Shown here: in pieces, positions 1 to 9,141 of the stretch | Layout of the letters: each line of letters starts with the position of its first letter | Position numbering within the stretch: the stretch's first letter is position 1 | Origin: Microbacterium foliorum | Lineage (GTDB): Bacteria; Actinomycetota; Actinomycetes; Actinomycetales; Microbacteriaceae | Assembly: GCF_003367705.1 (NCBI RefSeq) | Contig: NZ_CP031425.1 | Span: 3,038,001 to 3,102,000 of the forward strand | DNA length: 64,000 bases | Direction: 5' to 3' | The notes under the pieces: generated by a model | Told to the model about the DNA's origin: nothing | The model's database searches: none | What the model saw: only the letters and a program-made list of their open reading frames with translations | Made by a program: the position numbers and the translations under genes

Positions 1-180
1 CTGGATCACATAGCCGCCTTCGATGAGGCGCTGCAGGTGCTCGCGCACCGTGTTCGGATGCAGGCCCGTGGCCTGGCAGAGCTCGTCGATCGTGCGCTCC
101 GCGCGCGTCTGCACGAGATGCAGGAGCTGCACCCGGGAGAACGTCGAGATCGGCCCGCAGACGGGCCCGCCATTGGCCAT
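1..180 (-). CDS. Helix-turn-helix transcriptional regulator, partial
   Basis: Only the first 60 codons lie in the window; the gene continues past the left edge. The ATG is at 180 and the frame is open to base 1. Residues about 17-57 read as a winged helix-turn-helix: a helix (QLLHLVQTRAERTIDELCQA), a turn, then a recognition helix (TGLHPNTVREHLQRLIEGG) typical of ArsR/MarR-like regulators. The N-terminus GGPVCGPISTFSR is Gly/Pro-rich. The ligand domain and the target are not visible. It is divergent from radA, about 100 bases away, so the two may share a promoter region. A DNA-binding role is likely; the exact family cannot be set from this fragment. Confidence 0.7.
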   Translation of the reverse strand, partial: MANGGPVCGPISTFSRVQLLHLVQTRAERTIDELCQATGLHPNTVREHLQRLIEGGYVIQ

Positions 181-280
181 GACTCCAGTATCCCGCGGGC
201 TCCGGACGACTTCGAGGTGTTCGGCCGTGAATAATGCTCCCGCTGATAGGGATGTCAGATGCCGGCGATAGCCTGACAGC

Positions 281-1648
281 ATGGCCACCCGAAAACCCGC
301 CCCTCCCGCCTACGTCTGCACCGAGTGCGGATGGACGACGGCGAAGTGGGTCGGCCGCTGCGCCGAGTGCCAGCAGTGGGGCACCGTGCAGGAACAGGGC
401 GCGCAGACCGGCATCCTGAGCCGGATCACTCCCCTCGCCCCGACAGCGGCGAAGGCCGCCCGCCCGATCACGCAGATCACGACCGAAGACGCCCCTCGCC
501 GCACGAGCGGGGTGGGCGAGTTCGACCGGGTGCTCGGCGGCGGCATCGTGCCCGGGGCCGCGATCCTGCTCAGCGGCGAGCCGGGTGTCGGCAAGTCGAC
601 CCTGCTGCTCGAGGTCGCGGCGAAGGCGGCGAGCTCGGGTCGGCGGGTGCTCTACGCGAGCGCAGAGGAGTCCCCGGCCCAGGTGCGGCTGCGCGCCGAA
701 CGCACCGGGGCGCTGCACGACGAGCTGTATCTCGCGAGCGAGACCGATCTCGCGACGATCCTGGGGCACATCGACGAGGTGCAGCCGCAGCTCGTGATCG
801 TCGACTCGGTGCAGACGGTGTCGTCGTCGCTGATCGACGGAGCCGCGGGCCAGCCGAGCCAGGTGCGCGAGGTCGCATCGGCGCTGATCCGCGTGGCGAA
901 AGACCGCGGTCTGCCGATCATCATCGTCGGCCATGTCACGAAAGACGGCCAGGTGGCCGGCCCCCGGGTGCTCGAGCATCTCGTCGACGTCGTGTGCCAC
1001 TTCGAGGGCGACAGGCAGACGTCGTTGCGTTTCATCCGGGCGCTGAAGAACCGATTCGGCCCGACCGACGAGGTCGGATGCTTCGAGATGACGGGCGACG
1101 GCATCTCCGAGGTGCCCGATCCCTCCGGCCTGTTCCTCTCGCAGGGTGCGACCGAGCCGGGGACCTGCGTGGCGATCTCTCTCGAAGGGCGCCGTGCGCT
1201 CCCCGTCGAGGTGCAGGCGCTCACGATCACCACGACCGCTCCGAACCCGCGACGTGTCGTGCACGGTCTCGACTCGTCGCGGGTGGCGATGGTGCTGGCG
1301 ATCCTCGAGCGGCGCGCGGGGATCAAGACCAGCACGCTCGACGTGTACGTGTCGACGGTCGGTGGCGTGCGCTTCACGGAACCGGCCGCCGATCTCGCCA
1401 TCGCGATCGCCGTCGCCGGGTCGATCCAGCAGATATCCGTGCCGCGCACCGTCGCCGCCGTGGGCGAGCTCAGCCTCGCGGGCGAGATCCGCCCCGTGAC
1501 CCAATCGGCTCAGCGTCGATCCGAGGCCGCGCGGCTCGGCTACGAGCAGGTCGTCGATGACCGGTCGAAGACCCTCCGCGCCGCACTCAACGACGTCAGG
1601 GCTCGCAACACGAACCGACGCAGCGACGCGGACATTCCGCCTTTCTGA
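281..1648 (+). CDS. radA: DNA repair protein RadA (Sms)
   Basis: 455 aa, the usual length for RadA. An N-terminal four-cysteine zinc finger is visible (C13, C16, C27, C30). It is followed by a RecA-like ATPase with Walker A GEPGVGKST at residues 99-107 and the RadA signature KNRFG at 256-260. The C-terminal third is the Lon-protease-like domain (VYVSTVGGVRF and following). RadA is a cytosolic DnaB-like ATPase that drives branch migration in recombinational repair. The gene stands alone and ends directly before a repeat cluster. The ATG at 281 gives the normal N-terminus just before the zinc finger. All key motifs are intact. Confidence 0.97.
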   Translation: MATRKPAPPAYVCTECGWTTAKWVGRCAECQQWGTVQEQGAQTGILSRITPLAPTAAKAARPITQITTEDAPRRTSGVGEFDRVLGGGIVPGAAILLSGEPGVGKSTLLLEVAAKAASSGRRVLYASAEESPAQVRLRAERTGALHDELYLASETDLATILGHIDEVQPQLVIVDSVQTVSSSLIDGAAGQPSQVREVASALIRVAKDRGLPIIIVGHVTKDGQVAGPRVLEHLVDVVCHFEGDRQTSLRFIRALKNRFGPTDEVGCFEMTGDGISEVPDPSGLFLSQGATEPGTCVAISLEGRRALPVEVQALTITTTAPNPRRVVHGLDSSRVAMVLAILERRAGIKTSTLDVYVSTVGGVRFTEPAADLAIAIAVAGSIQQISVPRTVAAVGELSLAGEIRPVTQSAQRRSEAARLGYEQVVDDRSKTLRAALNDVRARNTNRRSDADIPPF

Positions 1649-1678
1649 CCCGCCCGGCTTCGGCCGCCCGCGAGACAG

Positions 1679-2550
1679 CCGGGGCCACTTTCGCACCGGA
1701 AACGCCGGCGCCCGGCGCCGAACTGACCCCGCCCAGACCCCAGGTGCGGAACTGACCCCGCCCAGGTCCGTTCTGCCCTGCCCTGCCCCGCGAGCGCCCC
1801 GCCCCGCGAGCTGCCCTGCGTCACTTTCGCACCGGGCCGCGAGCTGCCCGGCCCTGCTCTGCGAGCTGCCCTGCCCTGCTCTGCCCTGCCCTGCCCTGCT
1901 CTGCCCCGCCCTGCGAGCTGCCCTGCGGGGTCACTTTCGCACCGGGCCGCCATCCGGGGTCACTTTCGCACCCGAAACGCCCGCATCCGGTGCCAAACTG
2001 ACCCCGCCCAGGTCCGTTCTGTCCTGCCCTGCCCTGCGAGCGCCCCGCCCCGCGAGCTGCCCTGCTCTGCCCTGCCCTGTCCCACTCCCTGCCCTGCCCT
2101 GCCCTGCGAGCTACCCTGCGGGGTTACTTTCGCACCGGGCCGCCATCCGGGGTCACTTCCGCATCCGAAACCCCCGAATCCGGTGCAGAAGTGGCCCCGC
2201 CCAGGCCTCACGTGCAGAACTGACCCCGCCCAGCGGTGCCCTGCCCCACTCCACGCCCTCCCCACATCCGCCCGCCGGGGTCACTTTTGCATCGCGCGGC
2301 CAGCCGGGGTCACTTCCGCATCCGAAACCCCCGAATCCGGTGCAGAAGTGGCCCCCCATGCGGATGGGGTGCGAAAGTGACCCCGCATCGAGATGGCTCC
2401 GCCCCGCAAGCGCCCCGCGCTCGCCCCGGGCTGGCCAGGGTCACTTCCGCATCGCGCGGCCAGCCGGGGTCACTTCCGCATCCGAAACCCCCGAATCCGG
2501 TGCACAACTGACCCCGCACACGGATGCGGTGCGAAAGTGACCCCGCACAC
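1679..2550. repeat. Repeat cluster 1 (anchor-pentamer-anchor palindromes), about 17 copies
   Basis: This fills the 1.05-kb gap between convergent radA and the SseB-like gene; I see no gene in it. Copies of GGGGTCACTTTCGCACC and variants occur in both directions. At 1955-2012, 2147-2205, 2305-2357 and 2465-2519 a forward and a reverse copy face each other across a loop reading GAAACGCCCGCATCC or GAAACCCCCGAATCC, making imperfect hairpins. CCCTG-type simple repeats occupy about 1770-1920 and 2030-2110. The stretch is nearly stop-free in several frames, so long apparent reading frames through it are artefacts. Confidence 0.9.
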
Positions 2551-2699
2551 GCCCCGGATGCGCAAGCGCCCGGTGGCGGGATGGCTGCGCCACGCCCCGC
2601 TCGCATCGCACCGGCCGCCAGCGGTCCTGCTGGCAGGTCCGCGCATCGGACGCGCGCCGAATCACCGGGCTCAGGTCACGACGCCGAGCGCCGCCGCGG

Positions 2700-3119
2700 T
2701 CAGGCTTCCAGCGCTTTGAGGATCTCTTCGGGCGATGCCTGCATCGGATGCGGTCCCGCGATGTCGAGGAACACCGTCGTGATCGGATGCGTGCCGAGGA
2801 ACGCCCGCAGCCAGTCAGCCGTGTAGATGCCCACGCCCGGTGGCAGGTTGCCGGGCTTGTTCCGGGCATCGCTGAACAGGAGCAGCGCCAGATCGCCGGA
2901 GTTCGGATCGCGATACGTCCACACCTCGCCGCTGTCGAGCGGATTGTCGCGCGCTCCCGGCTTCACCAGGGGTACGACCGTGGTCCCGTGACGCAGTGCC
3001 AGGGCGACGGCGGCGACGTCCTGCTTCTCCAGAGCCTGCGCGAGCGCCTCCGACCGGAAGTCCTCGGGTGCGGGCTTCTTCTTCGCCGACTTCGCGGACT
3101 TCGCCTTCTTCGCTGCCAT
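2700..3119 (-). CDS. SseB family protein
   Basis: 139 aa from the ATG at 3119. The first 20 residues are a Lys/Ala/Ser-rich tail (AAKKAKSAKSAKKK), followed by an SseB N-terminal-type domain: VVPLVKPGA, then GEVWTYRDPNSGDLALLLFSD, and a C-terminal half containing GIYTADWLRAFL and ASPEEILKAL. SseB-like domains are widespread in actinobacteria but their biochemical role is poorly defined. No membrane segment or signal peptide is present, so it is probably cytosolic. It is convergent with radA across repeat cluster 1. The same frame stays open upstream to 3515, but that part is low-complexity and crosses the inverted repeat at 3208-3255, so the internal ATG is preferred. Confidence 0.75.
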   Translation of the reverse strand: MAAKKAKSAKSAKKKPAPEDFRSEALAQALEKQDVAAVALALRHGTTVVPLVKPGARDNPLDSGEVWTYRDPNSGDLALLLFSDARNKPGNLPPGVGIYTADWLRAFLGTHPITTVFLDIAGPHPMQASPEEILKALEA

Positions 3120-3207
3120 GCATCCAGCATATTCAGCCGCAGCCGCAGCCGCGGCCGGCGCCGACATCACGGCGGCATCGAGCCCGCACCGCGAAGGGCA
3201 AGAAGTG

Positions 3208-3255
3208 GGGCCCTCTCGAGTCATCCATTGGGGACTGGGGTACTCGAGAGGGCCC
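3208..3255. repeat. 14-bp perfect inverted repeat in gene-free stretch 3120-3453
   Basis: GGGCCCTCTCGAGT (3208-3221) is exactly mirrored by ACTCGAGAGGGCCC (3242-3255) with a 20-base loop. Further right, CCATTGGGG and its complement CCCCAATGG recur near 3227, 3305 and 3343. There is no run of T, so it is not a clear terminator. The rest of 3120-3453 holds no gene I can support. It lies upstream of the SseB-like gene and downstream of the gene ending at 3454. Confidence 0.7.
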
Positions 3256-3453
3256 TCGGACCCCCGGGCGGCATGTCGAAGCGCTGGGGACGCTGAGCTC
3301 GACGCCATTGGGGATGGCATGCGCCGCAAGTCTGCGAGGGTCACCCCAATGGTATCCCAAACAAAGGACGGTGTCAGCCCGAAACTGAGTGCAGGTCTGT
3401 ATTCAAGACCTTCGTCCACTGTCGTACCCGACCAGCGGCGCACCGGATCGCTC

Positions 3454-4116
3454 TCAGTAGAGCAGGATCTGAGCGGTGGTCGCGCCCTTGAAGCCGCCGA
3501 TCTCGACCGACACATGATACGAGGCTCCGCCGCCGGGAGCGCGAGGACGGTTCTCGTCTGCGCAGGTCTCGACGCTCGACCGGGTGCGATCCCAGGTCAC
3601 CGGCACCTTGCTGGTCACGGTGGCGCCCGCGGCGAGGGTGGCGATCATGCTGCTCGGATTCTCCTGGCAGTCGGTCGACGTCCACCACACATCGGAACCA
3701 CTCGACACGGTGAATCGCTGCGTCGTCGAGCCGACGTCGATCGCGCAGTCCGTCGATCCGCGATTCGTCAGCGAGATCGACAGCTGCGGCAGGACGCCGG
3801 CCGGGTAGGACTCGGCATCCGTGACGGCGGCGACCTCGACATCCCCCGCCTCGCAGGCGACGAGCCCCGGCGATTCCTCCGCCGACGGCTCGGGCTCGGG
3901 TGCGGGCGACTCCGACGGGGTCGCATCCGGCGAGGCCGACGGCGTCGCGCTGGACGTCGCCGACGAGGTCGGCACCGGTCCGGCATCCGTCGCGCTCGCC
4001 CAGGGACGAGCGACCAGGGCCCACACGGCGGCGGCGATCACCGCCAGAAGCAGGATCACCGCGACCAGGGTCACCAGACGCCGACGACGGTAGACGGCGG
4101 CGGACTGACGGGGCAT
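3454..4116 (-). CDS. Membrane-anchored secreted protein of unknown function
   Basis: 220 aa. The N-terminus is cytoplasmic and basic (RRRR at about residues 10-13), followed by a single hydrophobic segment (about 14-36, LVTLVAVILLLAVIAAAVWAL). A Ser/Pro/Ala/Glu-rich linker (about 45-85) leads to an extracellular domain of about 130 residues with a central NRGSTDCAIDVGS and WWTSTDCQ. Three or four cysteines are spaced as if forming disulfides. The fold resembles the DUF4232-like beta-sandwich proteins of actinobacteria, but I do not recognise a specific family. It ends the unit that begins with the acetyltransferase 9 bases upstream. Confidence 0.75.
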   Translation of the reverse strand: MPRQSAAVYRRRRLVTLVAVILLLAVIAAAVWALVARPWASATDAGPVPTSSATSSATPSASPDATPSESPAPEPEPSAEESPGLVACEAGDVEVAAVTDAESYPAGVLPQLSISLTNRGSTDCAIDVGSTTQRFTVSSGSDVWWTSTDCQENPSSMIATLAAGATVTSKVPVTWDRTRSSVETCADENRPRAPGGGASYHVSVEIGGFKGATTAQILLY

Positions 4117-4125
4117 GATCCCAGG

Positions 4126-4629
4126 TTAGTTGAGGGCCTTGAGCATCCTGGTGTTGCCGAGCGTGTTCGGCTTGACGTGGGCGAGGTCGAGGAACTCCTC
4201 GACACCGGCATCGCCGCTGCGCAGCAGCTGGGAGTACACATCGGAGTCGACGACCTGCTCGCCGATGGGCGTGTAGCCGCGGCGGCCGAAGAAATCGACC
4301 TCGAATGTGAGGCAGAACAGCCGGCTGAGACCGAGCACCCTCGCCTGTTCTTCGAGGCGGCCCACGATGGCTCCGCCGACGCCGTGGTGCAGCCAGTCCT
4401 CCCGCACGAGCAGGGTGCGCACTTCGCCGAGGTCCTCCCAGAACACGTGCAGCGCACCGCACCCGATCAGCTGCCCGTCGGCTTCGGCCACGACGAACTC
4501 CTGCACCGCGCCGTAGAGGACGGCGAGATCCTTGCCGAGGAGGATCCGCTGCTCGACCATCGGCTGCAGGAGGTTGCGGATGCCGACGATGTCCGCGCTG
4601 CGCGCCGGACGGACGATGTACTCACTCAC
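4126..4629 (-). CDS. GNAT acetyltransferase, probable amino-acid N-acetyltransferase
   Basis: 167 aa from the GTG at 4629. The body is a single GNAT domain: IVRPARSADIVGIRNLL at the start, ALHVFWEDLGEVRTLLV as the central strand, acetyl-CoA loop region HHGVGGAIVGRLEE, and FFGRRGYTPI near the end. This layout matches the short ArgA-type N-acetylglutamate synthases of actinobacteria, so a first step in arginine synthesis is plausible. No other arg gene is nearby. A GTG at 4653 is an alternative start. The 4629 start is preceded by a TAGGCT-like -10 about 7 bases upstream, which would fit a leaderless message. Confidence 0.8.
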   Translation of the reverse strand: MSEYIVRPARSADIVGIRNLLQPMVEQRILLGKDLAVLYGAVQEFVVAEADGQLIGCGALHVFWEDLGEVRTLLVREDWLHHGVGGAIVGRLEEQARVLGLSRLFCLTFEVDFFGRRGYTPIGEQVVDSDVYSQLLRSGDAGVEEFLDLAHVKPNTLGNTRMLKALN

Positions 4630-4700
4630 GTCGTCAAGCCTAGAACCCGCCACCCCCGAGACCCTGAGTCCGCGCGGAGCGCCGAGAACCCCCGGGCACG

Positions 4701-4736
4701 GAAAAGGGGCGGATGCACTCGCATCCGCCCCCTTCC
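4701..4736 (-). terminator. Rho-independent terminator of clpC
   Basis: GGGGCGGATGC (4706-4716) pairs with GCATCCGCCCC (4721-4731) around a 4-base loop. Reading leftward on the minus strand, the stem is followed by a short T run (CCTTTTCC). It lies 15 to 50 bases past the clpC stop codon. Confidence 0.85.
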
Positions 4737-4750
4737 GACTCAGACCGGGA

Positions 4751-7276
4751 TCACTCCCCGCTGGCGACCGCCAGGTCGGGGGTGGCCGAGATCTCTCCGC
4801 CGGTGTTCACGCCGACGGCGACCTTCTCGCCACGCGGGCCGTGCTCGAACAGGAACTCGCCGTCCTTCGCATCGACCTTCACGTGGTCGCCGGGGTTGAG
4901 CTCACCGTGCAGGATCTTCTCCGACAGGCGGTCCTCGACCTCGTGCTGCATCGCGCGACGCAGCGGGCGGGCACCGAGTGCCGGGTCGAACCCGATCTCG
5001 ATGAGACGCTCCTTGGCCGTCTGCGAGAGCTCGATCGTCATGTCGCGGTCGAGCAGACGCTCTCCGAGGCGCTTCGTGAACAGATCGACGATCTGCACGA
5101 GCTCGCTCTTCGACAGCTGCGGGAACACGATGATGTCGTCGACACGGTTGAGGAACTCGGGCTTGAAGTTGCGCTTGAGCTCCTCGTTGACCTTGCCCTT
5201 CATCCGCTCGTAGTTGGTCGAGTTGACGCCCTCGATCTGGAAGCCGACCGGACCGCCCGCGATGTCACGAGCACCGAGGTTGGTGGTCATGATGATGACG
5301 GTGTTCTTGAAGTCGATCATGCGTCCCTGACCATCGGTCAGACGACCCTCTTCGAGGATCTGCAGGAGCGAGTTGAAGATGTCGGGGTGGGCCTTCTCGA
5401 TCTCGTCGAACAGCACCACGCTGAACGGCTTGCGACGCACCTTCTCGGTGAGCTGTCCACCCTCTTCGAATCCGACGAACCCGGGAGGGGCACCGAACAG
5501 ACGCGAGACGGTGTGCTTCTCACCGAATTCACTCATGTCGAGCGAGATGAGAGCGGCTTCGTCGTCGAACAGGAACTCGGCGAGCGCCTTGGCGAGCTCG
5601 GTCTTTCCGACACCCGTGGGGCCGGCGAAGATGAACGAGCCCGAGGGACGCTTCGGGTCCTTGAGGCCGGCGCGCTGACGACGGATGGTCTTGGAGAGCG
5701 CCGCGATGGCCTCCTCCTGACCGATGACGCGCTGGTGCAGCGCCTTCTCCATGAAGACGAGTCGCGAGGACTCCTCTTCCGTCAGCTTGAAGACCGGGAT
5801 GCCGGTGGCCTGTGCGAGCACCTCGGCGATCAGGCCCTCGTCGACGACCGCAGCGGTCGCGACGTCACCCGAGCGCCACTGCTTCTCGAGGCGCAGGCGC
5901 TCCGCGAGGAGGCTCTTCTCCTCGTCGCGCAGCGATGCGGCCTTCTCGAAGTCCTGCTCCTCGGAGGCGACTTCCTTCTGCTCGCGGACCTTGGCGATCT
6001 TCTCGTCGAACTCGCGCAGCTCCGGCGGCGACGACAGGATCGACAGGCGCAGGCGGGCGCCCGCCTCGTCGATCAGGTCGATGGCCTTGTCGGGCAGGAA
6101 CCGGTCCGACACGTAACGGTCGGCGAGGTTCGAGGCCGCGACGATGGCGCCGTCGGTGATCTGCACCTTGTGGTGCGCCTCATACCGGTCGCGCAGCCCC
6201 TTGAGGATGTTGATCGTGTGAGGGAGGCTCGGCTCGTTCACCTGGATCGACTGGAAGCGGCGCTCGAGCGCGGCATCCTTCTCGAAGTGCTTGCGGTACT
6301 CGTCGAGCGTGGTGGCACCGATGGTCTGGAGCTCTCCACGGGCGAGCAGCGGCTTGAGGATGCTCGCCGCGTCGATCGCGCCTTCGGCGGCGCCCGCACC
6401 CACCAGGGTGTGGATCTCGTCGATGAAGACGATGATGTCGCCGCGCGTGCGGATCTCCTTGGTGACCTTCTTCAGGCGCTCCTCGAAGTCACCGCGGTAG
6501 CGGGATCCGGCGATGAGCGAGCCGAGGTCGAGCGAGTAGAGCTGCTTGTCCTTCAGCGTCTCGGGCACATCGCCCTTGACGATCGCCTGAGCGAGGCCCT
6601 CGACGACGGCGGTCTTGCCGACGCCGGGCTCGCCGATGAGGACGGGGTTGTTCTTGGAGCGGCGAGACAGGATCTGCATGACCCGCTCGATCTCCTTCTC
6701 GCGCCCGATCACCGGGTCGAGCTTGTTGTCGCGCGCGGCCTGCGTGAGGTTGCGGCCGAACTGGTCGAGCACCTGCGAGCCGCCCTGGGCGCTCGGGGTG
6801 TCGTTCGACTGCGCGCCGACCGCGGCGGGCTCGCGTCCTGGCGCTCCGGAGAGGAGCTGGATGACCTGCTGGCGGACCTTGTTGAGGTCGGCGCCGAGCT
6901 TGACGAGGACCTGGGCTGCGACACCCTCGCCCTCGCGGATGAGACCGAGCAGGATGTGCTCGGTGCCGATGTAGTTGTGACCGAGCTGCAGAGCCTCGCG
7001 GAGGCTGAGCTCGAGCACCTTCTTGGCGCGCGGCGTGAACGGGATGTGACCGGTGGGCTGCTGCTGGCCCTGACCGATGATGTCCTGAACCTGCTCGCGG
7101 ACGGCGTCAAGGGAGATGCCGAGGCTTTCGAGTGCCTTGGCTGCGACACCCTCACCCTCGTGGATGAGGCCGAGCAGGATGTGCTCGGTGCCGATGTAGT
7201 TGTGGTTGAGCATCTTCGCCTCTTCTTGGGCGAGGACGACCACTCGACGGGCTCGGTCCGTGAATCTCTCGAACAT
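4751..7276 (-). CDS. clpC: ATP-dependent Clp protease ATPase subunit ClpC
   Basis: 841 aa. Two N-terminal Clp repeats each contain [13 protein letters not shown]. The first AAA module has Walker A GEPGVGKT at 215-222. A UvrB/UvrC-like coiled motif ([20 protein letters not shown]) sits mid-protein and the second module has GPTGVGKT at 552-559. The UVR motif and the double N-domain separate ClpC from ClpA and ClpB. ClpC unfolds substrates for the ClpP peptidase in the cytosol. The start at 7276 is set by AAGGAGT eight bases upstream; the frame stays open further upstream but that part is not family-like. The gene is monocistronic with its own terminator. Confidence 0.97.
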   Translation of the reverse strand: MFERFTDRARRVVVLAQEEAKMLNHNYIGTEHILLGLIHEGEGVAAKALESLGISLDAVREQVQDIIGQGQQQPTGHIPFTPRAKKVLELSLREALQLGHNYIGTEHILLGLIREGEGVAAQVLVKLGADLNKVRQQVIQLLSGAPGREPAAVGAQSNDTPSAQGGSQVLDQFGRNLTQAARDNKLDPVIGREKEIERVMQILSRRSKNNPVLIGEPGVGKTAVVEGLAQAIVKGDVPETLKDKQLYSLDLGSLIAGSRYRGDFEERLKKVTKEIRTRGDIIVFIDEIHTLVGAGAAEGAIDAASILKPLLARGELQTIGATTLDEYRKHFEKDAALERRFQSIQVNEPSLPHTINILKGLRDRYEAHHKVQITDGAIVAASNLADRYVSDRFLPDKAIDLIDEAGARLRLSILSSPPELREFDEKIAKVREQKEVASEEQDFEKAASLRDEEKSLLAERLRLEKQWRSGDVATAAVVDEGLIAEVLAQATGIPVFKLTEEESSRLVFMEKALHQRVIGQEEAIAALSKTIRRQRAGLKDPKRPSGSFIFAGPTGVGKTELAKALAEFLFDDEAALISLDMSEFGEKHTVSRLFGAPPGFVGFEEGGQLTEKVRRKPFSVVLFDEIEKAHPDIFNSLLQILEEGRLTDGQGRMIDFKNTVIIMTTNLGARDIAGGPVGFQIEGVNSTNYERMKGKVNEELKRNFKPEFLNRVDDIIVFPQLSKSELVQIVDLFTKRLGERLLDRDMTIELSQTAKERLIEIGFDPALGARPLRRAMQHEVEDRLSEKILHGELNPGDHVKVDAKDGEFLFEHGPRGEKVAVGVNTGGEISATPDLAVASGE

Positions 7277-7376
7277 GCTGTGACTCCTTATTCGCACTGG
7301 GGCGAAGCGAGGATCCCTCGACGGTCTCCGCGCCTTTACATCGAGAGTAACCACCGTGCGGAGGCAGTATGCCCGT

Positions 7377-7390
7377 GTTCGCCGTCGGCA
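7377..7390. promoter_or_regulatory. Possible ClgR-like operator upstream of clpC
   Basis: GTTCGCCGTCGGCA lies about 100 bases before the clpC start. It resembles the actinobacterial ClgR box (GTTCGC, five bases, GCG) with one mismatch. ClgR controls clp genes in several actinobacteria. The match is weak and was found by eye. Confidence 0.3.
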
Positions 7391-7443
7391 TAGCGGCGTG
7401 ACGGCCCCTCGCAGCGCCACGGATGCGGGCGGGGTTGACGTGC

Positions 7444-7498
7444 ATATCGACAGTCGATATGTTAACGATTATCGGTAATAACGATCAACGATAAGGAG
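7444..7498. promoter_or_regulatory. Operator region of the membrane-protein/Xre unit
   Basis: ATATCGAC-A-GTCGATAT (7444-7460) is a perfect palindrome around one base. It is followed by three AACGAT words in the AT-rich stretch 7463-7492, with TTATCGGTAATAA between them. The ribosome site AAGGAG is at 7493-7498. The strong AT bias and symmetry against a 70% GC background suggest repressor binding. The natural candidates are the Xre regulator encoded at the end of this unit or a PadR-like protein elsewhere. Confidence 0.6.
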
Positions 7499-7504
7499 TG
7501 GATG

Positions 7505-8125
7505 ATGACCTCGACGAAGACCCGCGCGATTTCCCTCGGCGACAGGGGAGCGCTGATCGGCTTCTGCATCGCCGGCGTCGCGATCGCCGCCTACATCACG
7601 GTGTTCTCGATCATCCGGATCATCGAACTCGCCCGCGGCGTCGACGTCCCCGTCCTCGTCGAGTTCATCGGCTCGAAGACGCCGGTCGACCTGCCGCTCA
7701 GCACCGGGGACAGCATCTCGGTCGGCCTCGACAGCGCCGTCATCACGGCGCCTGAGCTGCCGATGATCGCGATCGTGCCCGGCATCATCGCGCAGATCGC
7801 GCAGATCCTGACCATCGTCATCGTGATCGGATGCCTCATCCTGCTGGCTCGGAGCGTGCTCGCCGGCCGCGTCTTCAGCCGCCGCAACACCGTCCTCGTC
7901 GCGACGGCCGGAGTCACCGGACTCCTCGGCTTTGCCGCGGTGCGCTTCTTCGACAACATGCTGGCCAACGCGACCGTCGCCCGCATCACCGGCAACGGAG
8001 TCGAGAACGCGGTGATCAGCGTCGAACCGTTCACGTTCGTGCTCGCGGCGTTCGTCTTCGCGCTCACCAGCACGGTCTTCGTGATCGGCGACCGCCTGCA
8101 GCGCGACACGGAAGGCCTCGTCTGA
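7505..8125 (+). CDS. DUF2975-like four-helix membrane protein
   Basis: 206 aa with four predicted membrane segments: about 12-35, 83-108, 126-146 and 170-190. The layout (helix, extracellular loop of about 50 residues, then three helices, C-terminal DRLQRDTEGLV) is that of DUF2975 proteins, which usually sit beside a small Xre regulator, as here. Function is unknown. The start is taken at 7505, six bases after AAGGAG; the ATG at 7502 is too close. It overlaps the next gene by one base (TGATG), so the three genes are one transcript. Confidence 0.75.
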   Translation: MTSTKTRAISLGDRGALIGFCIAGVAIAAYITVFSIIRIIELARGVDVPVLVEFIGSKTPVDLPLSTGDSISVGLDSAVITAPELPMIAIVPGIIAQIAQILTIVIVIGCLILLARSVLAGRVFSRRNTVLVATAGVTGLLGFAAVRFFDNMLANATVARITGNGVENAVISVEPFTFVLAAFVFALTSTVFVIGDRLQRDTEGLV

Positions 8126-8895
8126 TGTTCGCCTACTCGTCGAGAGAGCTCGGACCATCTCTGCTCTTCATAGCGGCCGGACTCGTGGTCATCGCGCTCA
8201 TCGCGGTCTTCGTGGTCTGGCGCGGCAAGCGCAGAGGAAGCCGAACGCTGGTGATAGACGCCGCACTGACCGTGTCTGGATGGTGGGTCACTTTGTCAGC
8301 GCTGAGCGCGATCGTGTTCGTGATCAAGATCTTCGCGACCGACTGGGCGGAGATCGCCTCCACGCCGCTCTGGATTCCGTGGCCGAGCGATCTCGCGTGC
8401 TCGGACGAATTCGAGGTCACCGGGGCTGTGCTCCAATGCGGTGGCGGCACGATCGAGAACATCACCGTGCGCGGCGCCTCGCTCGGCTTGAGGGCGCTGG
8501 CAGGTGCCGCTCAGATCTCGAGCCTCGCTTTCGCCACGATGCCTGCGGCGATGATCATGGTCATTTGCTTCCAGACGCTCCGAGGGCGCGCCTTCTCACA
8601 GACCGTGTCACGAGCCCTCACGATCGGCGGGATCGGGGTTCTCGCATTCGGGCTCGCGTCCGACATCTTCGGTTCGATCGCCGCGACTGCAGGTCTGCGC
8701 GAGGTGTTCCCGCCCGACAGCGAGTGGTATCCAATGACGTTCCAGCTCTCCGTCACGCCGCTGCCGTTCGCCGGTGCACTGGGCCTGATCGCTCTCGCTG
8801 CCGTCTTCCGGCAGGGGCTCCGCCTCGAGCAGGAGAAGCTGAGCCTGCAGCAGGAGAGGGACTCACTGCTCAAGGACACGCAGGGCCTCGTATGA
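8125..8895 (+). CDS. Membrane protein of unknown function, paralogous in layout to the upstream protein
   Basis: 256 aa. Hydrophobic segments lie at about 12-32, 45-70, 130-150, 163-185 and 215-235. Between the second and third is an external loop with a cysteine pair in WPSDLACSDEFEV and VLQCGGGT. The C-terminal 25 residues form a Gln/Glu/Leu-rich helix ending KDTQGLV, very like the DTEGLV end of the upstream protein. That shared tail suggests both descend from one DUF2975-type ancestor. It overlaps the following regulator by four bases (ATGA). Confidence 0.65.
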   Translation: MFAYSSRELGPSLLFIAAGLVVIALIAVFVVWRGKRRGSRTLVIDAALTVSGWWVTLSALSAIVFVIKIFATDWAEIASTPLWIPWPSDLACSDEFEVTGAVLQCGGGTIENITVRGASLGLRALAGAAQISSLAFATMPAAMIMVICFQTLRGRAFSQTVSRALTIGGIGVLAFGLASDIFGSIAATAGLREVFPPDSEWYPMTFQLSVTPLPFAGALGLIALAAVFRQGLRLEQEKLSLQQERDSLLKDTQGLV

Positions 8896-9122
8896 GCCCG
8901 GCGGAGAACGACGACGAGCTCACTGGCATCCACTGCCGACTCGACGAGCTGCTCGCGGAACGCGGCATGACGCTCACCGAGCTGAGCACCCGCGTGGGCG
9001 TCAGCATCGTCAACCTGTCGGTGCTGAAGAACGACAGGGCGCGGGCGATCCGCTACTCCACGCTTCGGGCGATCTGCGACGCGCTCGCCTGCGAGGTCGG
9101 CGACCTGCTGGTGCTCGCGTAG
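8892..9122 (+). CDS. Small Xre/Cro-type HTH regulator (YozG-like)
   Basis: 76 aa, essentially one Cro/CI helix-turn-helix: LDELLAERGMTLTELSTRVG, then VSIVNLSVLKNDRARAIRYS and LRAICDALACEVGDLL. This matches the small regulators that accompany DUF2975 proteins. It is the last gene of the three-gene unit and overlaps its neighbour by four bases. Autoregulation through the palindromes at 7444-7492 is an inference. Confidence 0.85.
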   Translation: MSPAENDDELTGIHCRLDELLAERGMTLTELSTRVGVSIVNLSVLKNDRARAIRYSTLRAICDALACEVGDLLVLA

Positions 9123-9141
9123 CCGCGCGGCCCGGCCGGCG

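Noticed and set aside
1557..2540. 327-residue open frame through repeat cluster 1
   Set aside because: The sequence is only repeated anchor units and CCCTG repeats; the frame stays open because the repeats lack stops.
4629..4653. GTG at 4653 as the start of the GNAT gene
   Set aside because: The extra residues are not family-like and there is no better ribosome site; kept only as an alternative.
4532..7393. Very long plus-strand open frame opposite clpC
   Set aside because: It is the antisense of a clear ClpC; its product is low-complexity Leu/Asp/Glu/Arg repeats typical of GC-rich codon bias.
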